Shown: positions 33,340 to 43,739 of the stretch, piece by piece
Position numbering within the stretch: the first letter of the stretch is position 1
Layout: each line of letters starts with the position of its first letter
Assembly (NCBI GenBank): GCA_000507305.1
Contig: DF239119.1
Location: forward strand, 253,329-317,328
Source of the DNA: Breviolum minutum Mf 1.05b.01
Taxonomy: Eukaryota > Sar > Dinophyceae > Suessiales > Symbiodiniaceae
DNA: 64,000 nt
Reading direction: 5' to 3'
The notes under the pieces: model-generated
The model's database searches: none
Seen by the model: the letters and a program-made list of their open reading frames with translations, nothing else
What the model was told of the DNA's origin: nothing
Made by a program: the position numbers and the translations under genes

Positions 33340-36300
33340 CCTGGAAGACATCGATTCCTCGTGGGGGATATCTGTTCCGGTTTCCTGGGAGAGCCTGTTC
33401 GGCATCAGTAGTGGATAAAACCACAAAGTTGAACGGTCCCTTGCAAACAAAAAACAAAACTCTTTCCAAAATGAGCATTTCTCCATATTAAGTAACTCAA
33501 TATCCATCGTGCTAGTCTACTATTCTGTTTAAAAAAAACATCCAAGTGATAATTCAACAACTCTTTTTCTTATTAGGGCTTTCAATCTTGACTCCGAATC
33601 CAATTCCTCGACAAATTCAAAAACAGCCCGACCACCAGGGCACCCCGACCACCAGGGAACCAGCTGCCGCGCCACCACGAGCTTCGCAGAGGGTCAGCTG
33701 AAGCCTCCCAAACGAAGGGTGAAACCCGAAGATTGTTCCTTGAAAGAAACGGAAACCAGAAACAACCATTGGTGATATCAATTTGAAATATATCTTGGCA
33801 TCTTATATAAGCAACAAGTGGTATATATCAATTTGAAATACCCTTTCTCCCATAAGAATGGAAGTGGAAAATGAAGGCCTGGAAGATGACTCTAGTCTCC
33901 AAGTTGGCCAATTTTCCACTGAACCATGGGAGGAAGGGTAGATTCATCTACAAATCTACGGAATCGACAAACAACAAAATCTGAACTTCATATGGAAGAT
34001 ACACCCCAATTCTTCACATCATCTCTTTTAAATCTACTTTCATTTCACCTGCCCCCCAAAAAAAAATCCTCTAGGAACTCCAGAAGTGGACCAATAACCC
34101 TCCATCCGAGCGAACGCCTGGTATCGCCCGAGATCTTAGCTGAAACCTCAGGCGATTCAACAAATGGAGAGGCTGAAACCTGAAAAAGTGACGAACCTGA
34201 AAATAACTGGAAGATTGCTAATATACACATCCTTCTACGCAATGGCTTCATAGGCGAGACCAACAAAATCTAGATATATGATGCTTTTGATGATATATGC
34301 AGCTACAATGCAGCTGTAAAACAACAACGTAACAACGAGTCTGGATGCATTTCCCCAAAATGATCTCAGGTGAGCTTTGTTGTCCCGGGGCCACGCCCCC
34401 TTGGGAAACCCCAACGAGCTCGGAGGCATATCTGGAGCGAGACGAAGTCACTGATGCAACGGCTGGCCGGTTTTGTAACTCTGGTATTTCTGTGGAATCT
34501 TCCTGAATACCTCAATAATATGTCAATGTGGGCATATAGATATACAAATAAGCAGACAGACAGATAGATATAATGGATGGATGGACAGATGGACAGATAG
34601 ATAGATAGATAGATAGATCGATGGATGGAGGATGGATGGATGGATGGATGGATGGATGGATGGATGGATGGATGGATGGATGGATGGATGGATGGATGGA
34701 TGGATGGATAGATAGATAGATAGATAGATAGATGGATTATGAAATTGGACCATCTCCTGTATCAACAAATTCTAAAAGATTTGGAGTGATATTTCTTATT
34801 GAATTCACAAACTGACATGGAAAAAGAAAAAAGACTGCCGATGATTTTCAAAGCTAATGAAGATCCCTCTTGGCACCAATTGCAACACTCTTTCCATTTT
34901 GATGCCTTTCCAACTGCCACTTTTGTAGAGGAAGGTTCAACCATGACCAAAAAATCTCTGTCACAAACTATGCCCCAGTTCACTTTCCTAATCAATTTAT
35001 GGAGTTCTTAGCTGCCCCATTCCTTGGGTGAGTCCTAAATCAATCCCACCTTGAACACGACTTCCAAGGAAGACATCGTTCAGCCTCACCGATGGCTTGG
35101 TGTTTGATATCCATTGTTGCGCAAAATCGGAAACCACCTTGACCTCCATCTTGACAACTTCACCACTTTGTCCAAGGGAAACTCCAAAAAGCTGTGCCTA
35201 TTTTTTTCAAGACGTCCTACCAAAACAAACATCCTCTCGTGGGAAAATTGACTTTTTTGCTTTTAGCTGTCAGTTCTTGCCTAAAAGCCAGCAAGAGGAG
35301 AGGTGCCAGCAATAACGCACTTGTGAGGCGTTTCTGGCCTGGGCCAAAAACAAGTGCCACAGCGACTCAGCAGGATTTTATAGAACTGAGGAAGGCTGAA
35401 GATTGGAGAAGGTGAAGGTCATATATGAGATAATTTATGTCATCAACTGTTTTAGGATTGACAGGTGACCCAACAGAACAGAAAGAATATATGTGTTTTC
35501 CTATTCCACACCAACTTCTCCCAGAACACATGGCATCATAGGCCCCCTGACGAGCTAAGACAGTCATGGCTTTCAGGGAAACGATTCCCTTCACAAAACT
35601 TGGAGCCAACGCTGTTCAGCCAAGGTTCAAGAAATTGCGAGTTTCGAGGCATTTGGGCGACAACGATTTTTTGGATCAAACGTTCAGGGAAGAAAACCTG
35701 AAATTTCTTTGGGGGGATTTTTTTCTGAAAAAATTATCTGGAAAGGGGATCGGAAGAAAATTGACGTGTCACTTGAAAGTTTAGGGGTTTGAGGACTTTG
35801 GGGGAAGTGGATGTTTTGAAATTTGGAAACCCACCAGCTCAATTTAAACATACTGTTGGTGGCGCTTCCGGGTGCTGTTGAGGTTTCTGGAACAACCTCT
35901 TAAGCTTCAAGAAAAACAAACCTCAACCTCACACCTCTGTGGTTGCACGTGGGACAAAAAAAGCTGGTTCTAGGAGATGATATGAAGATCTATGAAGATG
36001 GCCAAAGTATGCCAAAGTTCAAATATCTTTGGCACCAAATACTTTCGGACTATGGCGGGCCCCAAAAAAAATGCTCAAACATCCTACCGGATTTCAATGT
36101 CTTGAATAAGAGTCAGCAAAACACTTGATACATCAGAATTTGTCAAGAAACTCATATCTCACGCTACAAAAAGTGCCACACTGTACATCTACACTTCTGC
36201 TGCCGCTCCCCTTGAAACAAAAACCATTCCACTTGGAGGTGTCCTGCCAATTGCCACAATGGGTTGTGAGATGGGTGGCCCTTGAGAAAAAAGATGCCAG

Positions 36301-36540
36301 TCCAAGTTGGTTAGATATTACGTTTTTTCAAGGTCTAAAAAAACTGAAAATGTCCAGTCAATCTACCCAAATATCAGAGTTTCGGCCATTCAATCTATCC
36401 AACATTGCCAGTGAATCCTACCCTTTTCAAGGCCTAGAAAAAATTGATATTACACTACCATCCTTGGGGAAAGGCTTCCATCTCAACCTCGGCGGACATT
36501 CCACCTGGCAGCGTCATGGAGCGGCTGTTGACCTTAGAGG
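33340..36540 (-). CDS. Unassigned minus-strand exons upstream of adenylate kinase
   Basis: Uninterrupted stretches with AG acceptors and plausible donors: about 36462-36532 ([20 protein letters not shown]), about 36196-36281 ([20 protein letters not shown]), about 35490-35612 ([20 protein letters not shown]), about 35056-35190 ([20 protein letters not shown], then [20 protein letters not shown]), about 34830-35000 ([20 protein letters not shown]), about 34370-34472 ([20 protein letters not shown]), about 34068-34175 ([20 protein letters not shown]) and about 33355-33440 ([20 protein letters not shown]). They could be a separate gene or the N-terminal part of a larger adenylate kinase protein. 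No family recognised. Exon edges and continuity are not proven. Confidence 0.45.
34567..34735. repeat. (GATA)n/(GGAT)n tetranucleotide microsatellite
   Basis: Blocks of ATAG and TGGA units alternate over about 170 bp, with a long GGAT core at about 34631-34709. Open frames here are artefacts. Confidence 0.95.
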
Positions 36541-36590
36541 TTCGGAAAAAAAATGCCATGTTTGGGGGATGACGATGCCATTGTTTTTCA

Positions 36591-36648
<58 letters not shown>

Positions 36649-36676
36649 ACCTCATCATTGATCATCATCATCATCC
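36591..36676. repeat. (CAT)n microsatellite
   Basis: About 19 CAT units, then a short gap (CAACCTCATTG), then more ATC units. It explains the poly-His/Ser frame that appears to extend a plus-strand ORF. Confidence 0.95.
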
Positions 36677-36679
36677 TTC

Positions 36680-37530
36680 AAACACTCCCATTCTCACGCT
36701 TCTGCTATGTTTTTTTCATCGTTGGCGGTCAGCTTTAAACTTCGACACTCGCTTTGGAGCGTCCTGCAACACTGGCTGCGTTGGAGCGTCCTGCCCATGG
36801 GATGAGAAGCTGAAATCGGAATATATGTTGACATCAACAGTGTCAGCAGGCGTCGTTGAATAATACGGAAAAAAAATGTAACTGTGTCAGGTTAGTTACG
36901 GTTAGTTACTGTGACTTTGAGCCTGAGCTATGATAACAAAAAAAAATAAATCAACATACTCAAAGCCACCTCTACCGGTTGATTTTTTGGGGATCCTTAT
37001 CATGGCTCAGTTATAACCTCTATAACTACCATTGGATAATCCCCCTACATACCCCAAACAGAAACAAGCTCATGTCTTCACTCCCTCCTCTTATTGGTTT
37101 TCACCTCTTGAAGATCCACGTTTTCAACTCGTCACTGTTGAGGGGAGGGAGGTGTTTCTGAAAGAATGACCGGTTTGGAAGTGTCTCAAAAATGAGGCGC
37201 ACCCGACACTCCTCCAAAAATAAGCCCAGAGAATCCTTTAAAAAAATGGTGAGTTGTTTGATTTTTCAGTCACGAAACCACTTCTGTTCGCAGGAGTTCG
37301 AGTTGGAGCCCTGAAAGCCCGGAAATGGAAGTTCTTTCAGCAAATAGCATGGGAAATTTTACAGGTCCTTGTGAAAGTGCGAAAGGGGGCTGAAGCTGCA
37401 ATCAAAGGACTACATGAGATGAATTCTCAGTAAAACCCCTCTCCTCTCCCCCCTTACTCTCAATCATGACAAAAATAATCCCCATTTTTACCCCTCATCA
37501 ATCTCATGGATTGCCAGAGACTACCTTTTT
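36680..37530. other. Spacer downstream of the URI1-like gene
   Basis: No convincing exon. Contains a short direct repeat (TTGGAGCGTCCTGC at about 36752 and 36782) and A/T-rich sequence. Probably intergenic, holding the 3' untranslated region of the URI1-like gene. Confidence 0.45.
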
Positions 37531-40500
37531 TCATACCTCAACCATCAAAAACACACCCAAGCCACCCATTTCCCCCCTGGCCTGACGTTCACGGATCACA
37601 TTGGCCACAATGCTCTGTGCAGGGTTGTTGGATGCCGCACTGAAATCACCCATCAGTTGGTACAAGTCACCCGGGCTGAAAGCCCTCGGTGCTTCTCGTG
37701 CGCCTTAGAACCGACCATCGGCGTTCCGATGTCTCTTTCTGTTGTTGGAGGGTTGATGATCAACACAAAGCTCCGTAGTTAGGAGAGAGACAAAAGATAG
37801 AGATTGATTGTTTTTAGAAAGAAAACTAGCATATGGCCCATTGGTTCTGAGTGGTCCCAAGTCGTACCATACTTTGTTGTCGAGGTGATTCGTTCTTATC
37901 TTTTGGTATGTGACAGTTCCTGTGATTTTCCCCTTCCGTTTCCACCAACAACCTACCAACCAACTAACCGAAGTCTACAAAAGTCGGCCCAAGGGGCGAC
38001 TGCTTGAATCTGGTGGTAAAGTCTCATCAGCTGCTTTTTGTAGATCATCATACTGACCAATGATGTGATCCAACTCCAACATCTCATCTCCAAAATCTGC
38101 ATGTCTAGCTCCAGTTCCACCACCATCTTCACCATCTTCACCCTCCTCCATTTCTTCTAATTCCCTCAGACGTTGACTCAAATCTTTCGAAGTTTTGGAA
38201 GTCTCCAAGCTTCCCAAGCTTTGCCAAAATCCTTCACCATCTGTTTCTTCCACTTGGTACACTGGTCTCTTCTGCTCTGTCAGGTCCGTGGCCTCGGGCT
38301 CACGGATGTCCAAGAAGCCATCCTTGTCCGGGCGCACCGTGGCACCCGGCACGCCCGGCACAGGCTGGGCCTGGCCCACCGAAGCGTTCTTGGGCCGCTC
38401 GCGCGGCAGCTCTCCTGGGAGAGGGGCAGTTGGAAGTGGCACCAAGCTGATTTCCCTCATTTCCCATAAGTCATCCCCAAAAAGCCATAAAGTCACGATA
38501 TTTTTTGAAGAGAAGATCAAGTTGCTACGATATGTTCTCTGTCTTTTTTTTGATGAGACGTTCAAACTTTCAAGCAAGGGAACATCTATAGCTTTGAAAC
38601 AGCTGAGCTGCGCCTTTAAGAAACAAATGTTGATCCTACTATTCATTTATAATATCTATAATGCTTGCTGAATACAGGAAAAGGCTTCCATTTCAGTGAT
38701 TTCTTCATAACCTTAAGATTTGCACAATCCCTGTCACCCAAATTGAGTTGGGGGCCCGGTTTGAAAATTGTAAGGTGAGAATCCCGCATTGATATGGAAA
38801 GTCCTTGGTTTCCCAAGGCCCCCAACCTCTCACCAAATTACCCATCCTTGATTGGTTTTTTCCCTATAGTGATGGCAACAAAATTCACCAGGTACAGTAC
38901 ACTCCCATGAATTTAACATGGAGCCCTAAAAAATAAACTTTTTGCAAGTATTAGGGGAAAAACATGTGTGCTCATATGAAGATTGATGTTTGGATGTCGA
39001 TAAAAGTCCCTTATCTATCTTTCCACCTTGTATGATCCAGCCGCCCCGTCTCGCCTGCTGCCACTTGTTGTTGCATCGTCAACTCTCTCACCTCGGAAAT
39101 TGCTAACTGATACGGTAGGTCTGCGAAAGCAGCTGGTGAGCCAAGGAGATTTTGGTGAGTGACGCCCCAACCACCTGAAATGGCTTGGTCTTTTTGGGAA
39201 ATTGATGTTGAAGGAAGGAAACAAAGTGAATTTAAATTTGGCATTCACAGAGTCACAGGCTGATGCAAATGCAAACTGTCAAACCGAAATGAATGCTTTT
39301 GATGGACAAGGCAAGCTAGCTTTCACCGACGCCTTAGAAACATTTAGATACAAACCACCAACTTTCGGGTTTGTATAAAGTTAGGTTTCGGGGATATCCC
39401 ATACCAATCTTCCCATTCTTGTCCCAAGTTACCTCTCTCTCTACCGACTCTTCATCCATACGAAGGCGTTTCAGTCGACGATCTACAAGGCCCAAGGCAT
39501 TCTCGCAGCTTCGTAGGGCAAAGTACTCTGAACTGAGTTGCGTTAACACCTGTGGCCAAGGCACATATAGGCTGGTGGCTGACCTGCCTTTCTGAAGGCA
39601 GGTTAGCTGGAAAAATTTTGGCTATTATCATCATATGATAGATCTTTTTGGACAAAAAAAAGAAAAGGAATCCCAAAAATAAGACACTTTTGAATAACAA
39701 TAGGAGATAAAATTGGGCTTTGAGACAACCCTCAAATCGCTTGCTGTAACCCGGTTCTCGGGGGATCGCACGCCTCATTGGTATGCACCAAGTGTCCTGG
39801 AAAGGATGCCAGTGGTCCAAAGGGTACCATCATTGGATGCTGCACCTTTTTCGGCAGCTCCTTTAAGATCTCACGCAGTTCCAAGTACTCTTGGCGCCTG
39901 TGGGGTTCAAAAAGGGTGCTGCCGGAGCTATCCAGAGGTAGAAGTGAATTGCATACGTCACCCTATATACCATTTCGACAAAAAATATGAATATCATGAT
40001 CATGATCAGCAGCAACAGGAGCAGGAAAGAGAATCTTGAGATAAAAGCTGATATGTAGATTTCGAGATGGGGGTCTTACAGTGGACACGATAGCGGGATT
40101 GTGGGGAAGATGATGAAGGGTTATATAAAACTGAAAAAACGAGAGGCAAATCCACTCCAAACTCGTGCGTCACAAGATAGGAAGTGACAAAACTCCGCAT
40201 TTAAATGCATAAATGGAGGTGTTTCCAGTTGTCCCCACTAAACAGCATCAAAAACATCATAATGGTTCTATTTGGATATGCACTGATATGTGCCAGCAAA
40301 TGTGGGCACCTTTTCTGTCTTACAGCGTGATACTCTGAAGATTGAAAGTTTCATCTTCCGTGCCGCCTCTCTTCCAAAGCTCTGGCACTGCTCTCTGCAT
40401 GTTTCAGCTGCTCCTCACATTGGCGGGTCATCTTCAGGTTGCGCAGCCTACGAAATCTTCCTTCGTTCATTTCAGAGAGCACAGTCCTAGGTTATTACAC

Positions 40501-40688
40501 CAAAGTATCTACCTGAACTTGGAATATGAGTGAATAGTGAAATTGTCTAACTCAGGTCATGTATGTTCATTGTCATCCCTGTTGGTATTCATTCCCAACC
40601 CATCACCATTTCCATCATCTTCCCTCCACCCTTTCTTTCGCTCCTCCAAGCGTTCTTTTGCCGCCTCAAAGATCTCACGAGAAGCCAT
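37531..40688 (-). CDS. URI1: URI1-like unconventional prefoldin, seven exons
   Basis: Alpha-type prefoldin subunit that in other eukaryotes joins the R2TP/prefoldin-like complex and binds RPB5. Minus-strand exons: about 40640-40688 (ATG at 40688), 40377-40496, 39774-39897, 39433-39549, 39027-39106, 38004-38446, 37531-37703 (TGA). Phase agrees at all junctions from exon 2 on; the end of exon 1 is a guess (GC donor near 40642). The first helix contains QCEEQLKHAESSARALEERR. Next comes MVPFGPLASFPGHLVHTNE, almost identical to animal URI1, then EYFALRSCENALGLVDRRLK in the hairpin and second helix. Exon 6 has DGFLDIRE and SQRLRELEEMEEGEDGED; exon 7 has AFSPGDLYQLMGDFSAASN and IVANVIRERQ, resembling the conserved C-terminal URI box. 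Donors after exons 2, 3 and 6 are GC. Exon 6 is unusually long and G+C-rich for this window. Confidence 0.85.
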
Positions 40689-41164
40689 GGGCCAGCACAA
40701 CAGGCGCCACAAATCTAAGTTGGCTTGGTTCCTCCTCAATTTTTCTTAATTCAACCAACCACCTTCACCATTTTTGAAAAACATCCAACCGTGGATTCAA
40801 ATCTTCAAAAATAAGAAAGGACTTTTTTGGGATGTGAAATTTAAAGGGGTCTTTACTTTTCAATGGTTTGATTTTTTCTTGCTTGCAAAATTCACGGACA
40901 GTTTCTTTCGGGATATCATTGCGTTTTCTCCCCTTTTGCGGCTGGGCTTTTCCAAGGTCAAACTTTTCCGAACTAAAACCAGAAAAAAACACGACAAACC
41001 TGCGGGAAAAAAATGGTTTGCAAAAGTAGAACCGCAGGAGGTTGTAGAAAAACTCCCCCGGCAAAAGTCATGGACATCAACAAAAGGAGTCTGCGCTTCG
41101 GAAAGAAAATCACAGGGATTTTTTTCAGATGTTTTTTTCAAAGGTATAAGAATAAAGACATTCT

Positions 41165-41440
41165 GTGCACTCAACTTGATCCATAGGTTGGTATCTTCGG
41201 GTTGGTTGCTTTCTGATGTACTTGCAGCTTCTTCCGTATGGATTTTTGAGCCATGTTTTTGCTGGTGCCAGTCGCATGTCAGCAACAACTGCCTTGTTGC
41301 GAAAATTCTGCTTGAAATGGCTTCTTGGCCCTTTCTGCTGTCTTTTTGCTACATCCTCAGCCCAAAATCCGTCAAAGGCCATGCATGGGCAACAGGCAGC
41401 CGCTTTTTCGACGAACGAAACATGTGTCATCTATGATACA
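41165..41440 (-). CDS. Unassigned exon candidate upstream of URI1
   Basis: About 90 codons open on the minus strand, reading THVSFVEKAAACCPCMAFDG then KNPYGRSCKYIRKQPTRRYQ. The plus-strand frame over the same bases is also open, so direction is not certain, but neighbours favour minus. It may be the last exon of the gene to its right. Not recognised. Confidence 0.4.
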
Positions 41441-41449
41441 AGCTTCGAG

Positions 41450-43730
41450 AATGAGGTTGGTCGCTCACAAGCTTCAGAAATGAAGTGAAACAAATGACAT
41501 GATATCATAAACCAACATTATAGTGTATCTATAATATCTGTGTATATATCTATATACACGTTTTTATATACCATATATACCTCACTCTAGGGTATCCATT
41601 TAAAAGAAGGCTCCCAACCTCCAAATCTCCAAGCTGCTCCAATGTTAGAACTGCGCCGCAACTCAAGGTGCAAACTGGTGAGCTGTATATGACCGCCAAT
41701 ATATAGGAGTTGTGTCATTTAAACTTTGGTTCCAGGGTAGTTGATATATGGTTTGTACTTGATTCATACCATTTCAATTGTTGATGGAATCTAGATTAAA
41801 CCACTGTAAATCCGTATAGACTAAAGTGGATGATGTTACAAAAAGGCATCCAAAAGAGTCCAAGAGGCCATCCAAACACTTTGATTCTGAGCTGGCCCCA
41901 CTTTGCTTTTGCTATGATGCCACTGCTGGCTGGAGACCCAACAAACAACGGAACGGTTTCTCATGAATGCATCGAACAATTCTTCAATCTGGATAGAGAC
42001 CACCCTTGTCTACCATAACCACTCATTACCAACAGAAATCACCGCTCACTTAAAAAAGGGTCAGCAGATTTGCTTCAGCTTCTGTGCGAAGATAACCAGG
42101 ACACCGCACAACAAGCCAGAAAACACTCAAACCGTGTTCTTGGCCACCGCTCGGTTGCGGAAAGCAACTGTCCCGTTTCACGGAGATTAGTTGATATCCT
42201 TAGTCAACAGAATCTGCTAACATCAAATCATGGGAATCATAAAAAAAACCTCTTAAAGCTATCCCCACCAGAAACAAGGAGGTCAATAAGTGGCGAGCAA
42301 CCACCGTTGTGCCTGAATAGGGCCTTATTAAACCCTCCTTTTCTGGTTCGGATTGGCTTTGAGGCGGGGTAGGATTCCCATGATGCGACATCAAAGAAGA
42401 TGAATCCGCAAGGCTTACAGCACCCCAAGCGGCGAATCTCTCGTGATGTTTTTGGTGCTTTGCAGCAAAAATTGATATGGTATAATAGAAGTAGTCACCG
42501 CAATGTTTGGGGGTGTTTATATACAAATATGTGTCAATGATATAATGAAGTGCGCAGTGTTCTTGCCGTAATATTTGGTTCCCAACACAGTTTTCCCCTT
42601 TCCACCCACCAGTAAAACCCACCACTAAAAACCACATTCCATCTATCCAAAGCTGCTGGCATCTGCCACACGGGCTCCTCCTCCGCATCAATCGGAAATA
42701 ACGTGGGGATTGGACCGAAGATGAAACTCAGGAAGCTCAAACCTGCCCCACAGGACGTCCCGTTGTCCACCAAAAAAACCTGGTTGTTTCCGGGGATTTG
42801 TTGGGGATGAAATCCTCCTACAGTTTTGTTGTGGGGATCATAGTAAATCAGTATAAGGATTCCGAATCCTATTAAACAACCAGGATTTCATGGAAAGTCT
42901 GAGGATTTTTTATCGTGGCTCACTTGGAGGTTGCGACTCTTCGATGCGTGGAAAAAATGACAAAAATAGTCTCCCAAATGGTGATTGTTCATGGTGATGA
43001 ATCCCATGGTAGAATATGGTAGAATCCGTAAAAAAATCACCTTGAACATATTCAACCGGTGGGTTTCATTAGAAAAATGACAACCCCGCAAACCCAAAAT
43101 GAGAGACAGGTGGTGACGGAGAGTCGTTATCCCCCTGCTAGACCTAATTACTTATGAAAAAATACATAACGAACTAGTCCTGTCCAAAACCAGCAGTCAT
43201 GCAACCAGTTTTGGGAGAAAAATACCTTCCAAACCAGTTCTTTCTTGGGCCCAGGTGCTGCTTTGGTATGGTAAGCGTAAAGGTTTGGACACCAAACTCC
43301 AGTCTTCTCTGGCTACCTGGACACAGGGGCGACGTATCACACATTCAGATGAGGCAAATGAGAAAAACACTGGTTATTTGGGTATATAGGGGATGAAATC
43401 TTACCCAGTTATATATGTGGGGATTAGAATAAACCATTTTCAGGATCCCTATCAAACAGATCTGGCAAATGAGAAACAAAAATCATGAAAATCCACAGAG
43501 TGTTGACAGATGTTGCTATATATATGTTGATACTTGATACCCATGGCCCATGCGAATATTCAAACTTCAACATCTCTGAAACAAAACAAAGGAGAGCTCA
43601 ACAGATCCCATCAATCATTAACCTTTTCAAACACTTATATTTACCTTAGGGTGAAAATTGATGGCTTGCCAATACCAAAAGGTAAATTAGTAAAGGGTCT
43701 GAAAAAGAAAATATATATATATATATATGC
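41450..43730. other. Mostly non-coding stretch with unclear exons
   Basis: A/T-rich spacer with two partial family E copies in plus orientation: about 42808-42890 (starts GATGAAATCC) and about 43391-43470 (starts GATGAAATC). Open stretches around 41830-42010, 42050-42200 and 43200-43380 read plausibly in both directions, and I could not choose between them. Confidence 0.35.
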
Positions 43731-43739
43731 AGGGACTGT

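Noticed and set aside
36125..36661. A 178-codon plus-strand ORF ending in poly-His.
   Set aside because: The tail is the CAT microsatellite. The minus strand over the same region gives better exon edges and matches the local gene direction.
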